Shown here piece by piece: positions 42,942-52,411 of a stretch of 64,000 bases of DNA. The translations under genes were made by a program, and so were the position numbers. A model generated the notes under the pieces. That model saw nothing but the letters and a program-made list of their open reading frames with translations. It ran no database searches and was not told the origin of the DNA. Location of the stretch: contig CAYVBE010000002.1 in the NCBI GenBank assembly GCA_964448935.1, forward strand, positions 1-64,000. The letters run 5' to 3'. How positions within the stretch are numbered: the stretch's first letter is position 1; every line of letters begins with the position of its first letter. The stretch is from CAYVBE01 sp964448935. Lineage in GTDB: Bacteria; Planctomycetota; Brocadiia; SM23-32.

Positions 42942-44900
42942 CTATTCTTTCCAACGAAGGGTCGTCAGCGAAAGCGGCTTCAGGCGCATCTCCAGCCGGC
43001 CTCCGCTCGTCTCCACGGTCTCCGGGGCGGGGCGTTTCGGGTCGGGAATGCTCACGTGGCTGGCGTTGAGGGCCGTCAGGTTAGCCGGCAGCCCCTCCAG
43101 GGCAATCGCCCTTCCGGCGCCCAGGTTGGCGACGTGCAGCGCGTAGGTGGTGCGGTCATCCTCTACACCCCGGAACGCCGTGAAGGTCACGCGGGGATTG
43201 TCGCTGTGCGTCCCCAGCGCCACGGCCGGCGTAGGCGTCCGGTTGGCGAACTGGCTCACCATCCAGTATCGGGCCGTCGGCTGCAGCCCGTCTTCCGTCT
43301 CGGTCAGCAGCGGGTAGCTGCCGCCGTACTCCCACTCCAGCAGCACCTGCGGCCGCGCGTGTAGCAGCAGGTCCTGGTAGACCTCGAGTTCCTTCAGTGC
43401 GTACAGCGCCGTCGAAGATGCCCGCGACTTGTGCGCCAGTGCGTTCCAGCCCAACTCCGCGCAGAACAGCGGCAGGTCGTGCTTTCGGGCCAAGTCCGAC
43501 CACGCACGGTAGGTCTCCGGCGTCGCTCCGCCCCAGGAGTGGAAAGACAGCCCGCGCACGTATCTGCGGGCCTCCGGGTCTTCGAGCAACGGTTTCGGAT
43601 ATTCGATCTTGTCCCCGCCGGGAGTGTTGACGTCGCCGGCCAGAATGCGTGTCTTGAGCCCAAGCTCTTCCATGCGTTGCCCGAGCATTTTGTTGAAATC
43701 GCGGTGGTCCTCCGGGTCGGGGATGCGGCCGAGCTGCGGCTCGTTGAAGCTGAACATCGCCGGCTCGGCGTTGTAGTTCTTCTTGAGGTAGATCAGATAG
43801 GCGCAGATGGACTCCACCACCTCCGGCCACTTCGAGCGCGCGATCGGCCGCTTTCCTTCCGGCTTCTCGGACTTCGGAACGCGCATCCAGTCCGGCACCT
43901 GCCAGCAGGAGATGATGAAGGGGATGCCGCGTTCGGCCATCCGGCGGGCGGCGTTCATCTCGGTCTGCAGGATCCACATGCCCTTCTCTTTGTCCTCGAA
44001 GGCGTCCCAGTTGATGTGGCCGGGGTTGCCGTCGTCATTCTCGGGCTCCCAGAACAGGAGGAACATCTGGGTGCGCGCCCAGGCAGGCTTCAGGCGGTCC
44101 AGCGTGTAGTCCACCGCCTCGCCGCGCGGCCAGAAACAGTAGTTGCCCCCAAAACCCTCCAGGCGGTAACGTTCGGTGCCCGTGTCCAGCCGCAGCCGCG
44201 CCGGGCTGTGATCGCTCTGCCCTTCTGTGCGGAAGCGATAGACCGTTTCTACCACCTGCTCTGCCCGCATGTCGCCCCCGTGGACGGTGATGAGCACGCG
44301 GTAGTGCGGGATCATCCAGCCGGGGTGCGCCTTCACGCTCAGGCGACAGGGCTTATCCGTCTCGAAGAACAGGCGCCGCCCGTCGGGCGCGACGAATTGC
44401 AAGTTCGCACTCTGTCCCGAGAAGACGGTCTTCCTGGATTCGGGATTCGGCAGTTCGGCCTGCCCGTCGCCAGTGCCTTCCAGCCGTCCACCCGCGAAGT
44501 CGGTCGCGGGAACCTTGATGTCCAGGAATACGCCGTCGAGTCTCGCGTCGCGCAGCGCCCGGACGCGCAGACTCACTTCGACGCCCCCGGCACCTTCCGT
44601 GAGGGACTTCTCGTACTGAAACGCCCTCTTCCCGTGCAGGTGCAGGTCACCGGTCCACCGGCGTGGCCCGTCCGAGTGCGAATGCTCCGTTTTCTCCGCG
44701 TTGGCCGGAGTCAGCCAGGGCTGCCATCGGGGCGCGGCGACGACGAACTGCGCTCGCACCGCCAGCAGGTCCCCGTCGTGCCGCAACCCCCACATCATGC
44801 CCGTCGGGTCCATGTCGGCGCGCCAGTCGGCCGCGCAAAACGTACTCGCTGTGCCAAAAAAGGAGACTGCCAGGCAGAGGACGGCGACGCGCACGCTCAT
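42942..44900 (-). CDS. Secreted GH30-like glycoside hydrolase
   Basis: An exported protein of 652 residues (signal peptide about 1-24). An N-terminal beta-rich region (25-245) precedes a TIM barrel that opens with RLEGFGGNYCFWP, the Gly-rich start typical of GH30 and clan GH-A relatives. Probable acid/base Glu is in SFNEPQLG (about residue 387) and nucleophile Glu in FCAELGWNA (about 481). A C-terminal beta-sandwich (from about 540) follows, as in GH30. GH30 members act on xylans, glucosylceramides or beta-1,6-glucans; specificity here is open. The upstream beta domain is larger than usual. Confidence 0.78.
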   Translation of the reverse strand: MSVRVAVLCLAVSFFGTASTFCAADWRADMDPTGMMWGLRHDGDLLAVRAQFVVAAPRWQPWLTPANAEKTEHSHSDGPRRWTGDLHLHGKRAFQYEKSLTEGAGGVEVSLRVRALRDARLDGVFLDIKVPATDFAGGRLEGTGDGQAELPNPESRKTVFSGQSANLQFVAPDGRRLFFETDKPCRLSVKAHPGWMIPHYRVLITVHGGDMRAEQVVETVYRFRTEGQSDHSPARLRLDTGTERYRLEGFGGNYCFWPRGEAVDYTLDRLKPAWARTQMFLLFWEPENDDGNPGHINWDAFEDKEKGMWILQTEMNAARRMAERGIPFIISCWQVPDWMRVPKSEKPEGKRPIARSKWPEVVESICAYLIYLKKNYNAEPAMFSFNEPQLGRIPDPEDHRDFNKMLGQRMEELGLKTRILAGDVNTPGGDKIEYPKPLLEDPEARRYVRGLSFHSWGGATPETYRAWSDLARKHDLPLFCAELGWNALAHKSRASSTALYALKELEVYQDLLLHARPQVLLEWEYGGSYPLLTETEDGLQPTARYWMVSQFANRTPTPAVALGTHSDNPRVTFTAFRGVEDDRTTYALHVANLGAGRAIALEGLPANLTALNASHVSIPDPKRPAPETVETSGGRLEMRLKPLSLTTLRWKE

Positions 44901-44986
44901 AGCTTTGTCCCGTTCTCGCGGAAGGGTCGGACGCCGGATGGTCTACTGTATCACGGGCGTGTTGTCAAACATGTGCCCGTCCCGCG

Positions 44987-45015
44987 TTGACGGGCGGGCC
45001 CGTCGCCGATAAGCT
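44987..45015 (+). promoter_or_regulatory. Putative promoter of the URO-D-like gene
   Basis: TTGACG (44987-44992) and TAAGCT (45010-45015), spacer 17 nt, 37 nt before the start. It probably also serves recQ. Confidence 0.45.
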
Positions 45016-45051
45016 GGTGCGTCAACATCAGTACCTCTCTGGAGCTACACC

Positions 45052-46182
45052 ATGATGTCCGTCGCCGAATGCTACCGCCGCATTGCGCTTTTTCAGAAAG
45101 CCGATTTCATCCCGCACTTTGACGGCATGCCGGGTCCCGTCACTCGCGAAAGATGGCACGAGGAGGGCCTGCCGGAAGGGGTGACCGCGCGGGAGTTCTT
45201 CGGGCACGATCGCCGCTCGGCAATGCGCGGGGTGGACTTCGGCCCCATCCCCGGCCTTCCCCCGCCGAACGAGGACGACATGCCCATGACGCAGTGGGGG
45301 CGCGCCTGGCGCGACCGCTGGGGCCGTGTGGCCGTCTGGCACCAGGAAGAGGACCCCGAGTACGCCGAGCACGGGCACACCGTGCTGGAGGGCGGACTGC
45401 AAAAGCGTGAGGACTGGGAACGGATCAAGGACGACTTCCAGCCCGACGTCGAGGCGCGCTACCCCGACGACTGGGACGAGGTGGTTGAGAAATACCGGGA
45501 CCCGGACCTGGTGAAGGTCCTGGCAGCCCCCAGCATGGTGGGCGGCCTGCGCATGGAACTGGGCTTCGAGAACTACTGCATCAAGCTCCACGAAGACCGC
45601 GCGATGATCGAGGAGATCATGGACGCGCGCGTGGACCTGGCCCTGCAGATTCTGGACAAAGCGGCCGACGAGATTGACTTCGACATGCTGTGGTTCTGGG
45701 AGGACTGCGCCTTCCGCAACGGTCCCATCATCACGCCCTCCATCTTCGAGGAGATATGCGTGCCCCGCTACCGGCGGCTGGCCGACTGGTGGCGCGGCCG
45801 CGGGGGCGACATCGTGGCCGTGGACTCCGACGGCGACGTGCGCGAGCTGATTCCCGGCTGGCTCGATGGCGGCATCAACCACATCTGGCCGATGGAGGTC
45901 TTCGCCGGCATGGACGTGGTGGCGCTGCGGGAGCAATACGGCCAGGCCTTCAGCATGATGGGCGGCGTGGACAAACACGTCATCCCGAAGGGCCACGACG
46001 CGATCGTGCGGGAGTTGGAGCGCGTGGCGCCGGTCGTCGAGGACGGCGGCTACATCCCCGCCCTCGACCACCAGGTCCCCGACTGCCGCTTCGAAGATTA
46101 CTGCTTCTATCAGGAGAAAAAGAAGGAAATCCTGGGCATTCTCCCCCGTCACGAACGCCAACCAGCCGCTCAGCCCAAATAG
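45052..46182 (+). CDS. Uroporphyrinogen decarboxylase (URO-D) family protein
   Basis: A 376-residue TIM-barrel protein of the URO-D superfamily. It lacks the usual N-terminal heme-pathway signature and resembles the many paralogues near corrinoid methyltransferases (MtaA/CmuA-like) and in polysaccharide degraders, where the function is unknown. Visible segments: MLWFWEDCAFRNGPIITP, then WWRGRGGDIVAVDSDGD and FSMMGGVDKHVI, the last two matching the barrel's substrate-pocket strands. No corrinoid protein gene is adjacent. It ends 6 bp before recQ. It should not be named hemE. Confidence 0.82.
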   Translation: MMSVAECYRRIALFQKADFIPHFDGMPGPVTRERWHEEGLPEGVTAREFFGHDRRSAMRGVDFGPIPGLPPPNEDDMPMTQWGRAWRDRWGRVAVWHQEEDPEYAEHGHTVLEGGLQKREDWERIKDDFQPDVEARYPDDWDEVVEKYRDPDLVKVLAAPSMVGGLRMELGFENYCIKLHEDRAMIEEIMDARVDLALQILDKAADEIDFDMLWFWEDCAFRNGPIITPSIFEEICVPRYRRLADWWRGRGGDIVAVDSDGDVRELIPGWLDGGINHIWPMEVFAGMDVVALREQYGQAFSMMGGVDKHVIPKGHDAIVRELERVAPVVEDGGYIPALDHQVPDCRFEDYCFYQEKKKEILGILPRHERQPAAQPK

Positions 46183-46188
46183 TCCACC

Positions 46189-47979
46189 ATGCTGCACAAC
46201 ACCCTCCAGAAATACTGGGGCTACGACAGCTTCCTGCCCCTTCAGCGGGAGGCCATGGAGAGCGTGCTGGAGGGCCGCGACTCCCTGGTCGTGCTCCCCA
46301 CCGGCGGCGGCAAATCGCTCTGCTACCAGGCGCCGGCGGTGGAACTGCCCGGCACAGCGGTGATCGTGAGTCCCCTGATCTCACTGATGAAGGACCAGGT
46401 GGATGCGCTGGAGGAGTGCGGCGTGCCGGCGGCGCGGGTGGACAGCAGCCTGCCCTATCCGGACCGGCAGAAGGTCATCGCCCGCTTTCATGCCGGTGAC
46501 CTGAAGCTCCTCTATGTCTCGCCGGAGCGCCTGATGTCGGAGCGTTTTGCTCACGTGCTGCGCGGGGGCGACGTCTCCTTCATCGCCGTGGACGAGGTGC
46601 ATTGCGTCAGCATGTGGGGGCACGACTTCCGGCCCGAATACCGCAAGCTGGGCGCTCTCAAGGATCACTTCCCCGGCATCGCGCTGCACGCCTACACGGC
46701 CACCGCCACCCACCGTGTGCGGCAGGATATCGTGGAGACGCTGGAACTGGAATCACCGGAGGTCCTGGTGGGTTCGTTCGATCGGCCCAACCTGGTGTAC
46801 CGCGCCCGGCGGCGCGCGAACGAGCTGGAGCAGGTTTGCGAGGTCATTGACCGACACCCGAGGGAAGCCGGCATCGTCTATTGCATCCGCCGGAATGACG
46901 TGGACGAGATGGCCGCCGGCCTCGAGGCCCGCGGATACTCCGTCCTGCCCTACCACGCCGGTATGGAGCCCGAGGAGCGGAAAGGCAACCAGAACGCTTT
47001 CTCCATGGGCGAAGTGGACATCATCGTCGCCACCGTGGCCTTCGGCATGGGCATTGACAAACCCGACGTGCGTTACGTCGTCCACGCCGGAATGACCAAG
47101 ACGCTGGAGCACTACCAGCAGCAGAGCGGCCGCGCGGGCCGGGACGGGCTGGAGGCCGAGTGCTGGATATTCTACTCCGGCAGCGACTACCACACCTGGA
47201 AGTTCCTGCTGTCCGACAGCAACCCGGATGTCCAGCTCATCCACCTGCAGAAGCTGAGCGACATGTACGGTTTCTGCTGCGACGTCTCCTGCCGGCACCG
47301 CACGCTGGTGGAATACTTCGGGCAGGAATACGAGAAGGATAACTGCGGCGCGTGCGACTTCTGCCTGGGGGAGGTGAACTGCCTGGAGAACTCCCTGGAG
47401 ACCGCCCAGAAGATACTCTCCTGCGTGGCACGCCTGGACCAGCGGTACGGGGCCGGCTACACCGCCAACGTCCTGATCGGCTCGAATGCCGAACGCGTGG
47501 TGCAGAGCCGCCATGACGAACTCAGCACGTGGGGGCTGCTCAGCGAATACCCCGCCCGGCAGGTGCGCAACTGGATCGAGCAGCTCGTGGCGCAGCAATG
47601 CCTGTCCCGCACCAAGCAGTACAAGGTGCTCAAGCTCACGGAGCGTGGAATTGAAGTATTGCGGGGGGAGCGGTGGGCACGCCTCTCCAAACCCCGCCAG
47701 AAGCGCGTGAAAGCGTCCCGAGTCCAGGGGGAAGTCTGGGAGGAGGTGGACCTGCGGCTGTTCGAGCGCCTGCGCGCCCTGCGCAAGGACCTGGCCGACC
47801 GGGGCGGCGTGCCCGCCTACGTGGTCTTCGGCGACGCCACCCTCCGCGGCATCTGCCGCCGCCGCCCGGAGACGCCGGAGGAGTTCCGGGAGGTAAAGGG
47901 CGTGGGCGAGAAAAAGTGCCGCCGCTACGCCGATGTCTTCATCGAAGCCATCCAGGAGTTCGAGGCGGACTTCTCGTAG
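46189..47979 (+). CDS. recQ: ATP-dependent DNA helicase RecQ
   Basis: A 3'-5' DNA helicase in recombination and fork repair, 596 residues. Helicase motifs: motif 0 region FLPLQREAM, Walker A LPTGGGKSLCYQAP, motif II DEVHC (DEAH in most RecQ), TATATHRVRQDI, and motif VI QQSGRAGRDGLEAECW. The zinc site cysteines are in CCDVSC and NCGACDFC, followed by the winged-helix RQC domain (about 400-500) and a C-terminal HRDC domain (about 520-596, GVGEKKCRRYADVF). The start ATG lacks a clear ribosome-binding site, but it follows the URO-D-like stop closely, suggesting coupling. Confidence 0.95.
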   Translation: MLHNTLQKYWGYDSFLPLQREAMESVLEGRDSLVVLPTGGGKSLCYQAPAVELPGTAVIVSPLISLMKDQVDALEECGVPAARVDSSLPYPDRQKVIARFHAGDLKLLYVSPERLMSERFAHVLRGGDVSFIAVDEVHCVSMWGHDFRPEYRKLGALKDHFPGIALHAYTATATHRVRQDIVETLELESPEVLVGSFDRPNLVYRARRRANELEQVCEVIDRHPREAGIVYCIRRNDVDEMAAGLEARGYSVLPYHAGMEPEERKGNQNAFSMGEVDIIVATVAFGMGIDKPDVRYVVHAGMTKTLEHYQQQSGRAGRDGLEAECWIFYSGSDYHTWKFLLSDSNPDVQLIHLQKLSDMYGFCCDVSCRHRTLVEYFGQEYEKDNCGACDFCLGEVNCLENSLETAQKILSCVARLDQRYGAGYTANVLIGSNAERVVQSRHDELSTWGLLSEYPARQVRNWIEQLVAQQCLSRTKQYKVLKLTERGIEVLRGERWARLSKPRQKRVKASRVQGEVWEEVDLRLFERLRALRKDLADRGGVPAYVVFGDATLRGICRRRPETPEEFREVKGVGEKKCRRYADVFIEAIQEFEADFS

Positions 47980-48000
47980 CCCGCCCGTCGGAGCCGGGAC

Positions 48001-49998
48001 TCAGATCGAGAACACCGTGTTGCCCTGGGCGCCGGTTATCAGGTCTATGGCCGCCCAGACGCCGCCTGCCATGAAACCGGCGAGCACCATGCCGATAAAC
48101 AGCCGCCGCGTGACGCGGTAGCCCCTGTAGCCGCCGAATTTCACGACAAAGCTCTTGATCAGCCACGCCATGAAGATCGAAAACCACAGGTTGTACACCA
48201 TGTGCGTGTTGCAGACCAGGAAGCCTATGGGGTGAATGGGCCACCAGAAGAACGTCCGCTGCGCGATGGTGAGCAGGCCCATGACGATCGCCCCGACGCC
48301 CGTCCATGTCAGCCCTATCGTACTGACGCCCTTCATCTGCGCCGTCACGCTGTTATACCACCACCACGGCACGCGCGCGGAGTTAACCATGAACCACGAG
48401 TGCAGGCTGCTGGCGCCGTGCCGATACCCGGTCCGGATGGTTATGTAGGAGGCCGCCGCGTAGGTGATCAGCAGCACCAGCATCATGCCGAGGAAAAGCC
48501 CCCGGCGGCGGCGCGGCAGGTACATGCCCTCCGACATGCCCACGGCGGGGGTCTGGCGCAGGTCGGCGTTCCAGAACTGGTGGCCCAGCGCGGCCACCTG
48601 CTGCCGCCCGAGATTTGACGAACCGACGATGCTGTTTATGTAGGGTGCGACCCCCACGATCGTGCTCAGCGAGGGCAGCCCCACCTGGGCGATGATCCGT
48701 GCCACCGTGTAGTAAAGCGCCACGAAAAAGACGAGGAACAGCAGCGCGATGGGCAGACGAAGCCCGCTCTGCCGCAGCCAGACCACCATGACGGCGGCGC
48801 TGATGAGCATCGTGATGAAAGCTCCCCGATAGGAGAGCGGCTCTTGGTCATCGTAGTCGCGCTCACCCAGCCCCAGCGCACACAGCGCCGCCCTTTTCAG
48901 GTGGTCGCGCGCGTACCACAGGCTGGCCGCTACGAAAACCACCATCGCGCCCAGCACCATGTGCTGCATCTCGGGCGGGCCACCGTAGCGCATGTCGGTT
49001 TGCATGCCCCACCCCCTGGCCTGGATCATCTGTCGCAGCAGCCAGGAACCCAGCGTCAGGCTCCAGACGCTGAAGGCGATGCGGTTGGGAATCATGAACA
49101 CCAGCCCGATCACCACGGTGTCCAGCATGAACCGAAGCTGGTAGCCCTCCGCGAAAGTTACGGTCTCGCTTATCCGCAATCGGCCGCTTTTGCCGAACAG
49201 GTAGAACCGGAGGCCGATGCAGCTATAGAGAAAGAACATGGTGCCCAGGCCAACCCAGAACGCCTTGCTGCGGAAGATGGAGGTCTCGCCGCGTGGGTTG
49301 CCCATGGCGGAGCAGAGTTCGGCCGGGATCTGGACGATGGGGTAGCTCAGGTGCTCGCGCTCCATCCACTGCTTGCGCATGACGGCCATGATGGCACCCA
49401 GGCAGGCGAAGACGGCCATCAGGTAAACCCCCCACAGCGCCACCGGCTGCAGCCACGGCCGCCATGGAATCGCCTCCCTGGACGGTATGCCGGTCCAGAA
49501 CTTCTCGATGGCCACCGTGTCGCCGCTCATGTCCAGCGGCGCCAGCCAGGATTCCAGGTGCGGCACCAGATCCGTCTGCCAGTGATTGCCCGAATTGGCA
49601 AAGTAGTAGGCAGAGGACATCATGGGCACCGTGTGCACCACGCCGCCCGAGGTGACCACCGAGCCGGCGACGATCATCAGGGCGGCCACGAACAGCATCT
49701 CCTGGGTGCTCAGTCCAAAGCGTCGCACTGCCCGGCGGTAATCCGGTCCGCCTAACCAGATGACCACGTGCGCCACGCCCATGGGCAGCGCATTCAGCAA
49801 CAGGAAGGCTACCGCAATCAGGAAAGATGCCCCGCCGCTGTGATAGTCCGTGAACAGGTAAGACGAGGACAGGTAGATGGTCAGGTAGGGCTCGGCCAGA
49901 CCGATCACGATGGCCATCAGACAGCCGATGGCAATGCTGCGCAGTGTTACGAATCCACGGTGCCTCTCGACGGTGCCTTCTGCGTCCGGCCGCTCCAC
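48001..49998 (-). CDS. Polytopic membrane protein, DUF6785/DUF6784-type
   Basis: An integral membrane protein of 665 residues with about 14 hydrophobic helices spread over the whole chain. From memory it matches the DUF6785/DUF6784 pair, distantly reminiscent of OPT oligopeptide transporters, which is common in Planctomycetota and allied groups and often sits with glycan genes. Distinct stretches: HSGGASFLIAVAFLLLNALP, NSGNHWQTDLVPHLESW, SYPIVQIPAELC, and RYGGPPEMQHMVLGAMVV. Starts at GTG 49998 with AGGGAG six bases upstream. Solute uptake is a plausible role but unproven. Confidence 0.7.
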   Translation of the reverse strand: MERPDAEGTVERHRGFVTLRSIAIGCLMAIVIGLAEPYLTIYLSSSYLFTDYHSGGASFLIAVAFLLLNALPMGVAHVVIWLGGPDYRRAVRRFGLSTQEMLFVAALMIVAGSVVTSGGVVHTVPMMSSAYYFANSGNHWQTDLVPHLESWLAPLDMSGDTVAIEKFWTGIPSREAIPWRPWLQPVALWGVYLMAVFACLGAIMAVMRKQWMEREHLSYPIVQIPAELCSAMGNPRGETSIFRSKAFWVGLGTMFFLYSCIGLRFYLFGKSGRLRISETVTFAEGYQLRFMLDTVVIGLVFMIPNRIAFSVWSLTLGSWLLRQMIQARGWGMQTDMRYGGPPEMQHMVLGAMVVFVAASLWYARDHLKRAALCALGLGERDYDDQEPLSYRGAFITMLISAAVMVVWLRQSGLRLPIALLFLVFFVALYYTVARIIAQVGLPSLSTIVGVAPYINSIVGSSNLGRQQVAALGHQFWNADLRQTPAVGMSEGMYLPRRRRGLFLGMMLVLLITYAAASYITIRTGYRHGASSLHSWFMVNSARVPWWWYNSVTAQMKGVSTIGLTWTGVGAIVMGLLTIAQRTFFWWPIHPIGFLVCNTHMVYNLWFSIFMAWLIKSFVVKFGGYRGYRVTRRLFIGMVLAGFMAGGVWAAIDLITGAQGNTVFSI

Positions 49999-50078
49999 GG
50001 TGTCTCCCTCAGGGGGCTGAATGCACGGTCCCCATACGATAACGAAGTTGGCTCTCCGTCACAATCGCCGCAGCGATT

Positions 50079-52091
50079 TCAACGCTCAATGCGGCCGGAA
50101 ACCCGTTCCAGCGTCCGCTCTTCGCCCGTCGGCAGCGAGGAGGCGTCCTCGCCGTTGACAGCCTTCAACCGCCACTCCCCGCCGGAGGGCTCGAACATCA
50201 CGGTGTCCTCACCTGCCTCGCCGGATACGGTAAGAGTGCCACGGTGGAAGCTGACCCGTGGCGGCGCGGCGTCGGACGGGGTGGGATAGAGCACGGTTAC
50301 GATGGCCGTCCGGCGGACGGGCGAATCGGGGCTGATGCGGAGCATTTGCATGCGCGTTCTTCCCCTCTTGAGGGGCACGTCCGCGGATTGCGCTTGGAGC
50401 CGGGCGTCCGCCGGGGCGGCGGCTATCACGTGCAGGTCCGCCGCAGAGCCGTGGATAGTGGCCCTCCGGGAGTCGGAGTGCGCCTCGGCCGGTAGCCGGC
50501 TCTGCAGCCGCCACTCGAAGCTCCCCGCGTCCTCCGCCTCCAGATCGTCCAGCAGCACCAGATACCTGCCCTCCACCATCAGGACGTGCCGCACAAAGCG
50601 GGTCAACCCGGAGTCCGGGTAGCATTCGGAGAGGTCGGAGGCCAGGTAGGCGAAGCCCTCGCCCTGCGCGAACCGCCGGTAGCGGGCGCCCACGCCGCGG
50701 GGCTGCCCCTCGCCGTTGGCCAGCACGGTGGAATGGTCCCGGGTCCGGTTGGCTCCGTAGCCGGGGTCGCTGACGAACCGCTCTCCGGCAGCCACCAGCA
50801 CGAACGTACCGAGGTCACGGTTGTAGTGCGATCGGTTGCTCGTCCAGCCGCCGTTGTAGGCGAACCACAACTGCGGCGACTGGAATATGGCGTGGCCGGC
50901 ACCACGGAACAGCACGGCCTCCTGCAAGGGCGGCTTCGGCCCCGCCGGGGGAGCGTCGCGGCGCCAGAGGAAGTAGAACGGCGAGGTGCCGCGCCAGTAG
51001 AACTTGTCCGCCCCCCTGTCCGCGCCCCACAGCAGCAACGGGTCACCTCCGGGAACCGCCGACTCGAACAGCGCGCACAGACAGCTCCGGGGCCCGCCCT
51101 CCAGCGCGCGGTGGTCCTCCCCGTACAGCCCGCTGAAGGTTCGCTCGCTCATGTCATTGAAGTTAGCGTAGCGCAGGTCGGGCGCCTGCATGTAGATGTC
51201 CCAGTAGCCGGCCATCTTGCGCCTGTATTCCTCGCGAAGGCCGTCCTCGCCGTAGAACCGCGCGGCGGCGGTGGCCAAGTAATTGCCGAAGGTCACCCCG
51301 TAGCGCCAGTACATCACGCCCTCATGCCCTCCCCCGTCGTCCAGGATGACGCTCCGGAGGAAACGGCGCACGTGGTCGCGGCTCAGGTCGGCCGCGCGCG
51401 CCGCCTCGGGCGACTCGTGGTAAAGCGCCAGCGCCGCCAGGCCGCAGCCCCCGTGGCAGACGCCGCACCAGTTGGTCACCGGGTTGTCCACCCACCAGTC
51501 GTGGACCTCCTCGACCGAGTGCAGGTAGACCCGGACGGATTTTTCCAGAACGCCCTCGCGGATCGTGCGCCGTTGCTGCTCGTCCAGCAGGTCGTGGCAC
51601 CAGTCATAAACAAGTGCCGCCGCCACGCTGAGTTCCGCAGTATTCAGGTCCGCGCCGCGGTTCCACGACCGGCTGACGTGCCACCCGTCCGACTGCAGCA
51701 GGGCCAGAAGCTCCTCCCGCGCGCGCACGCCGAAGCGTCGGTCGCCGGTCACCACGTAGGCAAAGGCCGTCGTGCCCGCGACCCCAAGGGAGTAGCGGGA
51801 CCGCGAAACCGCCTGGCCGGCCCGGGGAGCGCCCTGCCCAAGGCAACGCTCCGCATGGGCCAGAAAGCCCCGCCAGCGCGTCGCGAACGGCTCCCGCTCC
51901 ATCCGTGCCCGCAGAGCCGCCACGTCCTGCGCCGAGAAGAACAGATACGGATGCGCCGGCTCCACCGCAGCCACAGCAGCCGGGGACACCGCACACAACA
52001 CCGCCAGCAGCAGAAGCACAGCGATAGCCGCACGGTGCAAATCACGGGAGAAGGCGCACGAACTCGTGCCTCGAATGATGGGATCGGACAT
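50079..52091 (-). CDS. Secreted heparinase II/III-like polysaccharide lyase
   Basis: An exported protein of 670 residues (signal peptide within 1-42, ending near AVAAVEP). The N-terminal half (about 50-370) is an (alpha/alpha) toroid (VSRSWNRGADLNTAELSVAA, WWVDNPVTNWCGVCHGG), the C-terminal half (about 380-660) beta-sheet with HAIFQSPQLWFAYNGGW and SHYNRDLGTFVLVAAGERFV. This is the layout of heparinase II/III-like lyases (PL12/15/17/21-type), which cleave uronate-containing glycans by beta-elimination; HYNRDLG probably contains catalytic or calcium-site residues. AGGTG is five bases before the ATG. It belongs with the sulfatase in a uronic-acid-rich polysaccharide diet. Confidence 0.85.
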   Translation of the reverse strand: MSDPIIRGTSSCAFSRDLHRAAIAVLLLLAVLCAVSPAAVAAVEPAHPYLFFSAQDVAALRARMEREPFATRWRGFLAHAERCLGQGAPRAGQAVSRSRYSLGVAGTTAFAYVVTGDRRFGVRAREELLALLQSDGWHVSRSWNRGADLNTAELSVAAALVYDWCHDLLDEQQRRTIREGVLEKSVRVYLHSVEEVHDWWVDNPVTNWCGVCHGGCGLAALALYHESPEAARAADLSRDHVRRFLRSVILDDGGGHEGVMYWRYGVTFGNYLATAAARFYGEDGLREEYRRKMAGYWDIYMQAPDLRYANFNDMSERTFSGLYGEDHRALEGGPRSCLCALFESAVPGGDPLLLWGADRGADKFYWRGTSPFYFLWRRDAPPAGPKPPLQEAVLFRGAGHAIFQSPQLWFAYNGGWTSNRSHYNRDLGTFVLVAAGERFVSDPGYGANRTRDHSTVLANGEGQPRGVGARYRRFAQGEGFAYLASDLSECYPDSGLTRFVRHVLMVEGRYLVLLDDLEAEDAGSFEWRLQSRLPAEAHSDSRRATIHGSAADLHVIAAAPADARLQAQSADVPLKRGRTRMQMLRISPDSPVRRTAIVTVLYPTPSDAAPPRVSFHRGTLTVSGEAGEDTVMFEPSGGEWRLKAVNGEDASSLPTGEERTLERVSGRIER

Positions 52092-52171
52092 CGTTCACCT
52101 CAAGATCGGTATGGTGTCAGTCATCAGTGGGTCCGACGCTCCCAGGGCTGTGCCAGGAGTTCGACCACAGC

Positions 52172-52200
52172 AGTGTACGCCGACCGCGCGAATCACTCAA
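52172..52200 (-). promoter_or_regulatory. Putative promoter of the heparinase-like gene
   Basis: On the minus strand, TTGAGT (52200-52195) and TACACT (52177-52172), spacer 17 nt. It lies back-to-back with the promoter of the RNA candidate, with 34 bp between their -35 boxes. Confidence 0.45.
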
Positions 52201-52234
52201 GGAGAGGCGTGAGCGGCGCCGCACCCACGGACAC

Positions 52235-52262
52235 TTGACAACACCGCAGGCGTGTTTATCAT
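52235..52262 (+). promoter_or_regulatory. Promoter of the orphan RNA candidate
   Basis: A perfect TTGACA (52235-52240) and TATCAT (52257-52262), spacer 16 nt. No protein gene follows on this strand before a terminator-like hairpin at 52369-52410. Confidence 0.65.
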
Positions 52263-52268
52263 TGACGT

Positions 52269-52411
52269 AGAGCCGGAGCGATCGAGCACGGGTCCAGATA
52301 CCAGGTATGAGACTGAGAAAACCTGGGGCGTCAGGACAACACCTTTAAAAGGTTCTCAATCCGGCAACGCCGGAGCGCCTGTCTCCTTGTGACGTTCGCT
52401 CCGGCCTTTTC
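52269..52411 (+). ncRNA. Candidate structured non-coding RNA with two competing 5' partners for one 3' arm
   Basis: About 143 nt between a good promoter and a terminator-like hairpin. The 9-mer GCCGGAGCG occurs near the predicted 5' end (52272-52280) and again at 52369-52377; both are exact complements of CGCTCCGGC (52397-52405). Either the ends pair into a closed molecule or the short terminator hairpin forms. A further 6-bp stem joins CCAGGT (52301-52306) to ACCTGG (52321-52326). No open frame on this strand is convincing. It is not recognisable as SRP RNA, tmRNA or RNase P RNA; a 6S-like closed rod cannot be excluded. The DNA from 52412 to 52639 shows no gene. Confidence 0.5.
52369..52411 (+). 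terminator. Rho-independent-like terminator
   Basis: A 9-bp GC-rich stem (52369-52377 with 52397-52405), 19-nt loop, followed by CTTTTCTC from 52406. The U-run is short, so strength is uncertain. Confidence 0.6.

Noticed and set aside
45052..46182. hemE (haem pathway uroporphyrinogen decarboxylase)
   Set aside because: The typical HemE N-terminal arginine-rich motif is absent and the context is not tetrapyrrole synthesis.
50586..52238. 550-codon open frame on the plus strand
   Set aside because: Antisense to the heparinase-like gene; composition is Arg/Gln/Val-rich with no family features.
52290..52340. TPP riboswitch-like CTGAGA
   Set aside because: Only the short CTGAGA string matches; the other conserved TPP segments are missing and no gene follows on that strand.
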